Origin: Pseudomonadota bacterium
GTDB taxonomy: Bacteria; Myxococcota_A; Polyangia; Polyangiales; Polyangiaceae
Assembly: GCA_023398955.1 (NCBI GenBank)
Contig: JAEWRL010000097.1
Coordinates: 124,001 to 188,000, forward strand
Reading direction: 5' to 3'
DNA length: 64,000 nt
Part shown: positions 18,526-27,068 of the stretch, piece by piece
Layout: every line of letters begins with the position of its first letter
Position numbering within the stretch: the first letter of the stretch is position 1
Notes under the pieces: model-generated
What the model saw: the letters and a program-made list of their open reading frames with translations, nothing else
The model's database searches: none
What the model was told of the DNA's origin: nothing
Made by a program: the position numbers and the translations under genes

Positions 18526-19493
18526 ATCAGGTCATCCCAGTCGACGAGTTGCAGCACGCCGACGCGAAGCTTCGCGACGTCAGAGCCGAAGTCGGTCGCG
18601 TCTACATCGGGAGCCAGGCTCCGCTCGATGAGCTCTTGGTCGCTCTTCTCGCAGGTGGACATGTCTTGCTGGAGGGTGTGCCGGGAGTAGCAAAGACGAC
18701 GCTGGTCAAAGCGTTCGCCGCTGCACTCGGGTGTAGCAGCAGGCGAATACAGTTCACGCCGGACCTTTTGCCCGCGGACATCACGGGCACGCACGTCCTC
18801 AGCCCCAGGGACGGAGTCTTCAGCCTGCGCCGTGGACCGGTGTTCGCCAATGTCGTTCTTGCCGATGAGATAAACCGGGCGCCCGCGAAGACCCAGTCCG
18901 CTTTGCTCGAAGCCATGCAAGAGCGCCAGGTCACCATCGAGGGGGACTCTCTCGAGCTACCAGCGCCCTTCATCGTACTGGCCACACAGAACCCCATCGA
19001 TCTGGAGGGCACCTATCCCCTCCCTGAAGCACAGATCGACCGCTTCCTCCTACGGGTGCAGATGGGCTACCCCAGCGAGAAACACGAAATGGCAATGTTG
19101 CTCGCGCATGGGGTGGGCACACCTCAGGCTCGCGCCGTGCTGAGTCCCGAAGAGGTCCTGCGGCTCCAGTATGTGGCGGCTCGGGTTCACGTCGAAGAGG
19201 ACGTGCTTGAGTATGCAGTGCGCTTGGTTACATCCACGCGGAACCATCCCCGAGTGCTACTTGGCGCGTCTCCGAGAGCGACGCTGGGCCTCCTCCGCGC
19301 AGCGCGCGCTCGTGCCGTCCTTGGGGGCCGCCCCTACGTGATACCCGATGACGTGAGATACGGCGCGGTTCCAGTGCTGGCTCATCGACTCATCATGGCT
19401 CCCGAGTGGGAAGGTGACGCTGATGCGCGCCGGACCGTGATTGAGGAAGCGGTTGCCAGAACGAGCTACCGCAAAGCGGTGCGCCCCGCTTGA
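18522..19493 (+). CDS. MoxR-family AAA+ ATPase
   Basis: The 323-residue ATPase has Walker A GVPGVAKTT (about 54-62), Walker B VVLADEINRAPAKTQSALLEAMQERQV, sensor 1 ATQNPID, and the arginine-finger and lid region with EGTYPLPEAQIDRF. MoxR proteins are chaperone-like ATPases that assemble or activate partner complexes, often with von Willebrand factor A or DUF58 proteins. The ATGA overlap with the DUF4350 gene shows they are translated together. The expected DUF58 partner is not next but at 23349, beyond three unrelated genes. A 13-base gap separates this gene from the convergent AraC regulator. Confidence 0.93.
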   Translation: MNQVIPVDELQHADAKLRDVRAEVGRVYIGSQAPLDELLVALLAGGHVLLEGVPGVAKTTLVKAFAAALGCSSRRIQFTPDLLPADITGTHVLSPRDGVFSLRRGPVFANVVLADEINRAPAKTQSALLEAMQERQVTIEGDSLELPAPFIVLATQNPIDLEGTYPLPEAQIDRFLLRVQMGYPSEKHEMAMLLAHGVGTPQARAVLSPEEVLRLQYVAARVHVEEDVLEYAVRLVTSTRNHPRVLLGASPRATLGLLRAARARAVLGGRPYVIPDDVRYGAVPVLAHRLIMAPEWEGDADARRTVIEEAVARTSYRKAVRPA

Positions 19494-19506
19494 GCGAGCC
19501 GCCCCG

Positions 19507-20466
19507 TCATGCTGCGGCGCTCGCGATGCTATGGTGTCTGGAAGCTCGTCGGAACGCGCCGGGCGCGACGCCCGCCCATCGTTTGAACGCCTTGCTGAAC
19601 GCGGCCTCGGACTCGTATCCGACCCGGGCCGCGATATCTGCCAGCGTAGAGGTGCTTGCCCGCAGCATCGTGGCAGCCTTCTGCATTCGCCAACGGGTGA
19701 CGTAGTGTAAGGGGGGTTCGCCAACCAGCTGCGCGAAACGCGCTGCGAAGGCGGAACGCGACATGCCGACGCGAGCCGCCAGGCCAGCGACTGTCCATGG
19801 CTCCGCTGGACTCTCGTGGATGAGCCCCAAGGCACTTCCAATCTGGGGCTCGGAGATTGCAGCGAGCCAACCGGGGCACGCAGCGGATGACGGCGGGTGC
19901 GACTCGACGCGCTGCAGATGACCGCGCACGAGCTGAATCATCAGCACGTCGCCCAACCGACACAGTATGCTCTCGGACCCGGGCAGGTCAGAGGCCGCTT
20001 CGCATATCATCAGCTGTAGCACTGGCTCGAACCAGCGCGGCGTTTGACCCGACTCATTGGTGAGCCTCACCATTGTGGGGAGCGCCGAGACGACCGGGTT
20101 TTGCTTCTTGTCCTCGAAGGAAAGTTCAATCCGAGCCAACCGTAGTGGAGCGGGAGGCACCACGGCCGTGCGAGCACTAGCCGACGCTGGAGACCACACC
20201 AGATGGATTGGTACCGCGGTTGCACTTGCACCGCAGCTCAAGCGATGGGCGTCCCCGTGGACCAGGAGCGCGATATCACCCGTGACCAGGGTAGTGGCGC
20301 GGCCAGGGCCCACTTGCAGCGAGCACGCCCCTGCCAAGACAGCATACACCACCGCGCACTCACAGCCGGCGTCGTCGGCGGCCCAGCACTCCGCTCCGTC
20401 GACGAACCCGCACCTTGCCGCGTCGACTCGAACTGATTGAAGCACGTCTGTCAGTAGGTCGACCAT
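19507..20466 (-). CDS. AraC-family transcriptional regulator with cupin-type N-terminal domain
   Basis: The 319-residue protein has an N-terminal AraC_binding/cupin_6-like domain: Cys-rich around 19-48, then LVTGDIALLVHGDAHRLS and an HLVW segment. At the C terminus are two helix-turn-helix motifs: VAGLAARVGMSRSAFAARFAQLVGEPPLHYVTRWRMQKA (about 227-262) and LADIAARVGYESEAAFSKAFKRWAGVAPGAFRR (about 273-306). The second matches the AraC signature well. Proteins of this type often repress or activate a neighbouring dehydrogenase or oxidase operon, but none is here. Its upstream gap carries a 12-base palindrome that may be its own operator. It interrupts the DUF4350-MoxR-DUF58 group. Confidence 0.93.
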   Translation of the reverse strand: MVDLLTDVLQSVRVDAARCGFVDGAECWAADDAGCECAVVYAVLAGACSLQVGPGRATTLVTGDIALLVHGDAHRLSCGASATAVPIHLVWSPASASARTAVVPPAPLRLARIELSFEDKKQNPVVSALPTMVRLTNESGQTPRWFEPVLQLMICEAASDLPGSESILCRLGDVLMIQLVRGHLQRVESHPPSSAACPGWLAAISEPQIGSALGLIHESPAEPWTVAGLAARVGMSRSAFAARFAQLVGEPPLHYVTRWRMQKAATMLRASTSTLADIAARVGYESEAAFSKAFKRWAGVAPGAFRRASRHHSIASAAA

Positions 20467-20538
20467 CCGAAGCTCCTACCTGCTCAGGTTGGAAAGTACT
20501 ACGTCAGACAGATGACCGTCCAGTCACAAAAGGTACCG

Positions 20539-20550
20539 ACCGGCGCCGGT
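20539..20550. promoter_or_regulatory. 12-base palindrome upstream of the AraC gene
   Basis: ACCGGCGCCGGT is a perfect inverted repeat 73 bases before the start of the AraC gene. A second short pair, GTCA-N6-TGAC, lies at about 20500-20515. Both are in the 135-base gap behind the Omp85 gene. A role as regulator binding site is inference; GC-only palindromes also arise by chance in such DNA. Confidence 0.25.
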
Positions 20551-20601
20551 TCGTGCTGGGCCGCGCCAAACCCGCGGCGCGATGCCTGGATGGCCTCGGC
20601 G

Positions 20602-22560
20602 TCACTCGGTCGCAGTCCGAATGCGCGTGGAGAGTTCAGGAACGATGCTGGGCATTCCAAACGCCTGCTCGAAGCTCACATAAAGCTGCCCGGGCAACGA
20701 GGAGAACGAGCTTCGGCTCGTCGGAGCCGACCGAGCCACCTGGCTCGCCAATGGATCCACGAGAGGTATTCCCCAGTCCGCTCGAAAGACAGCGCGGTCG
20801 AGCTGCGGAAACAGCAGCCTGATGCCAGCGCCAACCGCCTGCTTTAGCGCCAGCTGGTCGAACCCGTCCACAGCATCACCCACGTCCCAAAAGACCGCCC
20901 CGCCGATGAGTGCAGAGAGCACCTCGACCGGACGGGTTCGAAACTCGAGGTTCGACGAGGCGGTGTCCTTCCCAATGAACTCATCCGGGGCATATCCCCG
21001 GAGCCGTGTGTTCCCGCCCAACCGGAGCTTGGTATTGAAGTAGTCGCGGTACTTCGTCGACACCAACCCGTCGAAGACGAGCCTTCCTGCAAAGGTCGGC
21101 GGTGTGGCTGCGTGTACCCTGACGGTGAGGCGGGCATCAGATTCACCGGGCCCGGAGACTTGCATGTCGTTCGTCCCCAGGACCCGCACCACCCCGTGCC
21201 CTGGGACCGCGGTGAATGATGCGGCGGCTCGTGACCCGAGCAGGTCACGAGACGATGCCATACTCTCGAGAGCCGTGTACATGCGCAGAATCGCATCGTA
21301 GCCAAGCTGGACATCCTCCTGCAGGCCGAGCGTGGAGTGGTCCAAGATGCTCGTGTACCGCGCTTCGAAGGTACGGAGTTGAACGAACGGGCTAACCCTT
21401 CGGTCCGAGATAGGTAGTTCCTGCCTACGAAAGCGAGCGAGCGCATCGGTGGAGACTCCGTCCCGCGCCACCACGGAGTACCGACGGCTGGCGACCTCCG
21501 CGCCGAGGGAGGCATCGACCTTGACGACGCTCCCGTAGGATCGCGTGAGCTCATAGGCCCCAATCCAACTGTCGGAATGGTACTCGTAGGGGATACACTG
21601 GTCAATGCCAACACCGCAAGGGTCTCCCTCTGAGATCTCGCGAGCGTCGAACCACGCCTGTTCCATCCCATTGTAGAGACGGTCTACCTCGGTGAGCCAC
21701 TGAACGTGCACCAACCATCCCCACCTTGCACTGAGTGAGTACAGAGGAAGACCGTAGCGAAAGAGCCCGAATGATCCCTCTCTCGCGTCTGTGCTCCGAT
21801 TGAGGATCGTGCCTGCGTTGACAGAGAATGTGAGGCGAGAACCCTCGATGTTCGACTGCGAAAGAAAACCACCAAATGAGTAGACATCCGGCTCCAGGGT
21901 GAAGAGCCCACCGATGAGGGCGTGAGTCCCCGCCAGATTCGTCTCCGAAGGCTGAACCGTCAGGGCGGTCAGGCCATCGTTCAGCACCTCGGCGCTCCAA
22001 TTGAGTCGGAGGCTCCACACGTCCTTCGTGATGACGAGCACATCGACAGTGTCTGGGCTCGTTCCGTCGACTGGAATGACGAGGACCACCGAGAGTTGCT
22101 CGCGGGTGCGCAGTGATCGAGCAGACTCCTCCAACCTTTCCCAGTCAAATAGGTCGCCGCGCTCGAACAGCAGCTCGGAGAGGATGATTCTAGGGCGGGT
22201 ACGGGTGTGGAAAACGTTCAAGAAGCTGGGCACCGGATCTCGAGGTTCGAATACCTCGAGCCGCACGAGGTGAATGTGACCGATTCTTCTACCTTCCGGT
22301 GCCTGAGCAGCTGTCAAGCGGAGTTGCGCGAGCGCGTCGCCAATGATCGCTCGCTCATAGCTCGAGTATCCCTGCGAGTGGGGTTGTGCCTGCACAGGCC
22401 TCGTCCCGTGGAGGGCCACGACGAGCATGCCCCACGCAAGCACTGCGGCAGCCCGCAGGTGCGAAGCGCTCACCCAGGCCGAGAGGACCCGGCCAACGAT
22501 GCGTGCTGAACTGCTACACAGAGCGGCGCGCATCCCAGTCAGCGGCGATTCACGTTGCAA
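20602..22560 (-). CDS. Omp85/BamA-superfamily outer membrane protein
   Basis: The 652-residue protein has a long N-terminal basic region and signal peptide (core about 36-53, cleavage near QAQP), then a periplasmic part with at least one POTRA-like domain: ELLFERGDLFDWERLEESARSLRTREQLSVVLVIPV. The rest alternates short aromatic beta strands as in a 16-strand barrel. The superfamily signature is LGGNTRLRGYAPDEFIG (RGY of the lid-lock loop), followed by NLEFRTRP. It is too short, with too few POTRA domains, to be the main BamA. The C terminus does not end in a clear aromatic residue (RIRTATE), although the preceding strand LYVSFEQAFGM is barrel-like. The Sel1-like gene diverges 56 bases away. 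Possible roles are protein or lipid export to the surface. Confidence 0.82.
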   Translation of the reverse strand: MQRESPLTGMRAALCSSSARIVGRVLSAWVSASHLRAAAVLAWGMLVVALHGTRPVQAQPHSQGYSSYERAIIGDALAQLRLTAAQAPEGRRIGHIHLVRLEVFEPRDPVPSFLNVFHTRTRPRIILSELLFERGDLFDWERLEESARSLRTREQLSVVLVIPVDGTSPDTVDVLVITKDVWSLRLNWSAEVLNDGLTALTVQPSETNLAGTHALIGGLFTLEPDVYSFGGFLSQSNIEGSRLTFSVNAGTILNRSTDAREGSFGLFRYGLPLYSLSARWGWLVHVQWLTEVDRLYNGMEQAWFDAREISEGDPCGVGIDQCIPYEYHSDSWIGAYELTRSYGSVVKVDASLGAEVASRRYSVVARDGVSTDALARFRRQELPISDRRVSPFVQLRTFEARYTSILDHSTLGLQEDVQLGYDAILRMYTALESMASSRDLLGSRAAASFTAVPGHGVVRVLGTNDMQVSGPGESDARLTVRVHAATPPTFAGRLVFDGLVSTKYRDYFNTKLRLGGNTRLRGYAPDEFIGKDTASSNLEFRTRPVEVLSALIGGAVFWDVGDAVDGFDQLALKQAVGAGIRLLFPQLDRAVFRADWGIPLVDPLASQVARSAPTSRSSFSSLPGQLYVSFEQAFGMPSIVPELSTRIRTATE

Positions 22561-22616
22561 CGTGCAGGGTCTAGCTGGCTCATCGACCGGATGCCAGTCA
22601 AGCTCGAATCTGTGCC

Positions 22617-23339
22617 ATGATGAGGCGCACCGCTCTTCATCGGCTCAGTATGGGTTCGCGCTACCTCCCCACGTCAATGTCGATCTTGCTCGGGGCCATC
22701 TTGGGCGGCGGCACTGCGCTTGTGATGCACTATCCCGAACCGCTGGGCGGTACCGCAGCGACTGTGCTTGCACCGGCCACTTCCCTTCACTCGGGGCGCG
22801 CGTCCGCTCCTCGGTCCGCAGAGAAGGGCTATCCCAGCCCGCCCTGCGCCCAGCGACCCCTAGCCCAGCAGCCTGCAAAGGTCGGCAGGGAGGTACCGAA
22901 TGAGACGAACGTTTCCTCGCTAGAAGGCACTCCCGCGGGAGACGCGGGGACCACTTCAGACCCCTTCACCGCGCTTCCAACGTTCACGGCACTCGCGGCC
23001 GGCAAAGACTTCGAAGACGGTACACAGCGGTGCGCGGCCGGCGAAGGGGTAGCGTGCTTGCGCCTTGCCCTGTCGTATGCCAACGGCACGGGAGCGCCCC
23101 GCGACGCCGTCGTGGCGCGCCGCCTGCGACAACGGGCAATTGGTATACTGGTAAGCCAGTGCCACGACGTCGACGCGGCGGCATGCCTGGCTGTCGGAAG
23201 GCTCTACAAGGACGGAATCGGCCTACAACCGAGCGAACGAAGCGCGCGTGCGCTCCTGGAGAGGGCGCGTATGCTGTGTGAAGTGAATCCAAAGCCCCCC
23301 TGTGACGCGGTTCTGCGGTTGAGCAGTCTCCAGGAATAG
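22617..23339 (+). CDS. Membrane-anchored Sel1-like repeat protein
   Basis: The 240-residue protein has an N-terminal hydrophobic segment (about 20-40, SILLGAILGGGTALVMHY), a Ser/Thr/Pro-rich linker, and a C-terminal part with two Sel1-like helical repeats: CAAGEGVACLRLALSYANGTGAPRDAVVARRLRQRA and DVDAAACLAVGRLYKDGIGLQPSERSARALLERA. Regularly placed Cys (RCAAGEGVACL, QCHDVDAAACL, MLCEVNPKPPC) suggest disulfides in the periplasm. Sel1-like proteins are adaptors for protein-protein contacts. The DUF58 gene starts 9 bases after the stop, so this one may belong to the DUF58-rsmA transcript. Confidence 0.7.
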   Translation: MMRRTALHRLSMGSRYLPTSMSILLGAILGGGTALVMHYPEPLGGTAATVLAPATSLHSGRASAPRSAEKGYPSPPCAQRPLAQQPAKVGREVPNETNVSSLEGTPAGDAGTTSDPFTALPTFTALAAGKDFEDGTQRCAAGEGVACLRLALSYANGTGAPRDAVVARRLRQRAIGILVSQCHDVDAAACLAVGRLYKDGIGLQPSERSARALLERARMLCEVNPKPPCDAVLRLSSLQE

Positions 23340-23348
23340 CCCGCTGTG

Positions 23349-24953
23349 ATGCAGATCCACCCGAATCGAACAGCTGTTTTGCTGACTGGCGCGGGGCTGG
23401 TTCTCCTGGTCACGGGGGTCATCATGAATAGTCCGCATGTCGTGAACTGGGGCGGCAGCCTCCTAATAGGTGTCATCCTGGCGCGGTCCGCAAGCCTGCA
23501 TGCAGTCGCGAGGATCCGCGCCGCCGGGTTCGAGATGCTGTGGCGCTCCGGGCAACACCACCGGCGCGTAGCCCGACGGGAGACCTTGGTGCTCAAGGCA
23601 GAGATTCTCAATCGCGACTCCCGGGCCGCGCGGTTCGTGGGTCTGCGCGCCACCCACTCGCCGGGGCTGGAGGTCGAGGTGACGCCCGACAACGGCGAGG
23701 TCCCCGCCAATTGTCGGCTGGAAGTAGACATCGCCGTCACCGGATTACGGGTCGGTGCTCAACCCATCCACGGTTTGTCACTCGAGATCTGTGCAGGCCC
23801 TGGGCTCTTCGAGATACCATTGACATTCACTAACCCCATGGCGGTCGAGGTGCTGCCTCGAGCCTACGGGATCCTGGCGCGCAGCGCCCGCGGTGGTCGC
23901 AGCCGCTCTGTCGCAGAAGTCGGCAGACCCGGCCCGCTTTCGGGAGACAGCACCGAGCTGCGTGAGCTTCGTGAACACCAGCCGGGCGATCCGTTCAAGC
24001 GTATCGCCTGGAAGGCCTCGGCGAGGCGGGGCACGCTACTGGTCAAGGACTATCAACGCGAAGAAAGAGACCTCGTTTGGCTGGTGCTGGACGCCTCGGT
24101 CGAGCTTTGGGCGGGAAGGGAAGGCTCAGCCCCTCTCGACCTGGCCATCGATGAGGTCGCCAGCGTGGCCCTTGACCAGCTCCGACGGGGAAACCGCGTG
24201 GCCATGACGATTGTGGCACATCGCGTTCTGGCCGAGCTGGAACCCGGACGTACCCCCGAGCACGCCCTCAAGCTCTTGACAACCCTCACGCGCGGCACGC
24301 ACTTCATGGACGCTGATCGAAGCGGTCTCGACGAGGCAGACGTGGCTGCGCGCGTGCTCGAACACCTGGGCCCCGCGGCTTTGCGTGGGTCCTCCGGTGT
24401 GTCGGCAGGTAACATCGACGGGATAGCGGCTCTGGCGCGTGAAGGGCTTCGTCGCGCTCCGATGATCGTCGGAATGCCACTGGCCCCGACCCCGCGCGAA
24501 GCCGTGCTGCGGCAGTACATGGGTACGTTCGGCCTCAGCAATCACGTACGGCTGGAACCCGACCGGCCTCGCACTGATCACCTCCTCGCCGATCTCATCA
24601 CCCGGTTGCCCAACTCGCGCTCACGTCCAAGTCGAATCATCATCTGGTCTCCCCCTCCCGTACCCGGGACTCGACCGGTATTGGAAGATGCGCTCTCGCG
24701 GCGACGTCGGCGCGGGACGCTCCTGAGTTGGGTGCCAATGCACCAGCAGGCAAGCATACCGAGCGAGGGCGGGCCATTCTTGCCCGCAGCTGCAGCTGCC
24801 GTTTCCGTGCGCGCCCGGGTCGCGGACGCCCGCGGGTCTCGGTTCCTCCGCACCCGCGGTGTGCAGCTCGAATCACCTTTGCGGCCCCCAAGAAGGCCCA
24901 GCGACGCGCGGCTTGCGGCTCCGAGCACGAGTGTCAAGCTAGCCGCGCCATGA
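23349..24953 (+). CDS. DUF58 domain protein with two N-terminal membrane helices
   Basis: The 534-residue protein begins with two membrane segments (about 9-26 and 34-45) and a beta-rich domain. The DUF58 core follows: ELREHQPGDPFKRIAWKASARRGTLLVKDY, then a von Willebrand factor A-like fold starting with LVWLVLDASVELWAG, in which a DxS-like motif is present but MIDAS is partial. The C-terminal tail is Arg- and Pro-rich. DUF58 proteins work with MoxR ATPases; the MoxR gene is about 3.9 kb upstream. The start is ATG at 23349, with GTG at 23346 possible. The stop overlaps the rsmA start as ATGA. Confidence 0.85.
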   Translation: MQIHPNRTAVLLTGAGLVLLVTGVIMNSPHVVNWGGSLLIGVILARSASLHAVARIRAAGFEMLWRSGQHHRRVARRETLVLKAEILNRDSRAARFVGLRATHSPGLEVEVTPDNGEVPANCRLEVDIAVTGLRVGAQPIHGLSLEICAGPGLFEIPLTFTNPMAVEVLPRAYGILARSARGGRSRSVAEVGRPGPLSGDSTELRELREHQPGDPFKRIAWKASARRGTLLVKDYQREERDLVWLVLDASVELWAGREGSAPLDLAIDEVASVALDQLRRGNRVAMTIVAHRVLAELEPGRTPEHALKLLTTLTRGTHFMDADRSGLDEADVAARVLEHLGPAALRGSSGVSAGNIDGIAALAREGLRRAPMIVGMPLAPTPREAVLRQYMGTFGLSNHVRLEPDRPRTDHLLADLITRLPNSRSRPSRIIIWSPPPVPGTRPVLEDALSRRRRRGTLLSWVPMHQQASIPSEGGPFLPAAAAAVSVRARVADARGSRFLRTRGVQLESPLRPPRRPSDARLAAPSTSVKLAAP

Positions 24954-25798
24954 GCGCCATATCTTCACAGGAGCCGCGTGCTGCCTTGGCGCGCCATGGC
25001 CTGACACCCAAACGAAGCTTCGGCCAGAACTTCCTGGCAAGCAGCGACCTTGCCGAGCGCATCGCCACTCTCGCTACGACGCCCACCGGCGGCACGGTAG
25101 TGGAAATCGGTTGCGGGCTGGGGGCTTTGACGTCCCACTTGTTGGTGCGCGCCAGCCGAGTCATCGGCATCGAACGAGACCGCGACCTGGTGCGCGCGCT
25201 CACCACGGAATTCCAACCGGATGCAGAGCTTGGACGGTTCCAGCTGCTCGAGGCCGACGCCAAGGCCATCGACTTCGCCGCGCTGTTGCGGGACGCGCCC
25301 GGTCCCCGCGTCTTATGTGGCAACCTCCCGTACCAGATCACGGGAATCCTGCTGGAAGCTGCAGCGCGATCGGCGACGGCGCTCGACCGCGCAGTCTTCA
25401 TGGTGCAGCTGGAGGTCGCTCAACGACTGGTGGCACGCCCTGGAACGGCGGCGTATGGCGCGTTGTCCGTGTTCTTGCAGGCTCAATTCGAAGTGCGACG
25501 CCCGTTGGTCGTGAAGCGGGGCGCTTTCTACCCTCGCCCCAATGTCGATTCAGCCGTTGTCGAATTCACCCCTCTCACGAGCCCAGTCCCCGAGACGCCC
25601 GTTTTCCGCAAGGTAGTGAAAGCGGCCTTCGCGATGCGCAGGAAGAAGCTCTTCAACGCGTGGACGCTTGGCCTCGGAATCCCACCCGCCACCCTTGTCC
25701 CAGCCGCTGCTCGCTGCGGGATTGATCTGAACGCGCGGGGAGAGACCCTCTCGGCTCCGGAATTCTTCGCATTCGCGCAGGAGCTCGGGGAGACGTGA
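24950..25798 (+). CDS. rsmA: 16S rRNA dimethyladenosine transferase RsmA (KsgA)
   Basis: The 282-residue SAM-dependent enzyme dimethylates two adjacent adenines near the 3' end of 16S rRNA. It starts with the family signature RHGLTPKRSFGQNFL, followed by motif I VVEIGCGLGALT, the acidic VIGIERD, and the catalytic NLPYQI. The C-terminal domain has VKRGAFYPRPNVDSAVVEF and AFAMRRKKLFNAW. The ATG at 24950 overlaps the DUF58 stop (ATGA) and gives the normal length. A longer frame reaching back to 24728 is only the DUF58 region read in another phase. The next lipoprotein gene starts on the stop as GTGA. Confidence 0.97.
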   Translation: MSAISSQEPRAALARHGLTPKRSFGQNFLASSDLAERIATLATTPTGGTVVEIGCGLGALTSHLLVRASRVIGIERDRDLVRALTTEFQPDAELGRFQLLEADAKAIDFAALLRDAPGPRVLCGNLPYQITGILLEAAARSATALDRAVFMVQLEVAQRLVARPGTAAYGALSVFLQAQFEVRRPLVVKRGAFYPRPNVDSAVVEFTPLTSPVPETPVFRKVVKAAFAMRRKKLFNAWTLGLGIPPATLVPAAARCGIDLNARGETLSAPEFFAFAQELGET

Positions 25799-26256
25799 GT
25801 CGCTGGCGCTTGGCCGCAACCGTGGCCGGCTTCTCTCTAATCGCATGCAGCTGGTCGCAAGGGTCCGGTATGCGGGAGCAAGCGGACGTGCACGGCGAGT
25901 TCGGTGTTTTGTTCGGGGGGCAGATTCAAGAGCGGGACCATATCCCGCTCGAGACGGATCGCTCCAAGCAAACCCTCGGCTTTCAGTTGACCTTCGCCCG
26001 TCCGAGGGACACGCCGCGCACTGTCGAGTGGCGCATCGATGCCCCCGGCGCTCGCGTCCCTGACCATCGCGGGCGCCTGGGTCAAGGGCGAGTCGTCCGA
26101 GTGGCAACTGCACAGACCCGCGCGGGAGCACAGCAATTCGAGCAAGTCGTGAACCTGGGCGAGGCGCCACCCCCGGGGACGTGGAACGTCCGAGTTCTGG
26201 TCGACGGCAGGATCGTCATCGACCGTCCTTTCTTGCTTTCGGCGCAAGCCCGCTGA
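25795..26256 (+). CDS. Small lipoprotein, unknown function
   Basis: The 153-residue protein starts at GTG 25795, which overlaps the rsmA stop as GTGA. The signal peptide MSRWRLAATVAGFSLIAC ends in a lipobox (SLIAC) with Cys18. The mature domain looks like an immunoglobulin-like beta sandwich: TLGFQLTFARPRDTPRTVEWRI, VRVATAQTRAGAQQFEQVVNL and PGTWNVRVLVDGRIVIDRPFLL. The last part is typical of a carbohydrate- or protein-binding beta domain. It is the last gene of the DUF58-rsmA chain, and no function is known. Confidence 0.75.
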   Translation: MSRWRLAATVAGFSLIACSWSQGSGMREQADVHGEFGVLFGGQIQERDHIPLETDRSKQTLGFQLTFARPRDTPRTVEWRIDAPGARVPDHRGRLGQGRVVRVATAQTRAGAQQFEQVVNLGEAPPPGTWNVRVLVDGRIVIDRPFLLSAQAR

Positions 26257-26420
26257 CGACGACACCCAACCCGGCATGACCGGCTGTTGTGCGTCGCCAG
26301 GCTATCAGACGGAGACAGCCGAGGTCACGTCCGGAGCTTTGCCACGCGCCCGGGATGAGTCCTCAATCTGCCTGGTAAGCGACCGAGTACACCTCCCCGC
26401 GTTGGACCAACTCCTGTGGT

Positions 26421-26448
26421 GCTTTGTTCTGGGGAGGTGCCCCAAAGC
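26421..26448. terminator. Terminator-like hairpin between convergent genes
   Basis: On the plus strand TGGGG pairs with CCCCA across a 5-base loop, and an outer GCTT pairs with AAGC, with a bulge on the left arm. It sits in the 266-base gap between the lipoprotein and the end of atpC, so it could stop transcription from both sides. No T-run follows on either strand, so a Rho-independent role is uncertain. The rest of the gap holds no supported gene or tRNA. Confidence 0.4.
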
Positions 26449-26522
26449 GGGCGGAGCCAGAACCGACGAGGATTTGGCTGTCGGACACGAGCCATCGTTG
26501 CGGAGGTCGTCAGGGGACTAGT

Positions 26523-27041
26523 CTAGTCGGTGGGCTCGTCGCCCTTCCCCACGGTGCCTTTGCCTTCGCGATACCGATCGACTGGAGCAGCTTCCAAGCC
26601 CACGAACCCAAGCGTCGCTGGTGGCGGATCCCCATAGAGGTCGAGCTGCGCCGCGTCCCACATCTGACGGGCCGCAAGCGCACAGTACTCGGTGTCGCCT
26701 GCCTCTCCGGGGTAGCGCATCAGTTCCTCGGTCACCTCCTTGAGGTCGAGTCGCACGCGCACCACGTCGACCTGCTCCTTGGTCGCCACGCGATCCGTGA
26801 GCACGACCGCACGGTCCTCGAAGACCTCGACGAAACCAGAACCGACGGCGACCCGTGTCTCGACGTTTCCCTTGTGGAAACTGACGATGCCCGTCTTCAA
26901 GGACGCCATCAGAGGCCGATGCCCCGGTAGCACTCCGAACTCACCCTCGACGCTCGGGGCAGTGAATTCATCGACTGTCTCCGCGAGCGCGATGCCCGAG
27001 GGGGTGACTATCTCGAGCTTGATCTTTCTCACTTCTGCCAT
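26523..27041 (-). CDS. atpC: ATP synthase F1 epsilon subunit
   Basis: The 172-residue subunit belongs to the central stalk and can brake ATP hydrolysis. The N-terminal beta-sandwich is well matched: IKLEIVTPSGIALAETVDEFTAPSVEGEFGVLPGHRPLMASLKTGIVSF, then GSGFVEVFEDRAVVLTDRV. The C-terminal helical hairpin is replaced by a longer Ala/Pro/Gly-rich tail (about 110-172, ending GKGDEPTD), and the usual DELxxA motif is not clear. At 172 aa it is longer than E. coli epsilon (139). atpD lies 27 bases upstream in the same direction, so they are co-transcribed. Confidence 0.92.
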   Translation of the reverse strand: MAEVRKIKLEIVTPSGIALAETVDEFTAPSVEGEFGVLPGHRPLMASLKTGIVSFHKGNVETRVAVGSGFVEVFEDRAVVLTDRVATKEQVDVVRVRLDLKEVTEELMRYPGEAGDTEYCALAARQMWDAAQLDLYGDPPPATLGFVGLEAAPVDRYREGKGTVGKGDEPTD

Positions 27042-27068
27042 GGTGCGCTCGCCGAATACAACCTGTGC

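Noticed and set aside
24728..24949. N-terminal extension of rsmA
   Set aside because: The frame is open but covers the end of DUF58 and adds Arg-rich residues; the family signature starts right after the ATG at 24950.
26276..26521. Possible 81-codon gene in the convergent gap before atpC
   Set aside because: No ribosome binding site, no recognisable domain, and it overlaps the terminator-like hairpin.
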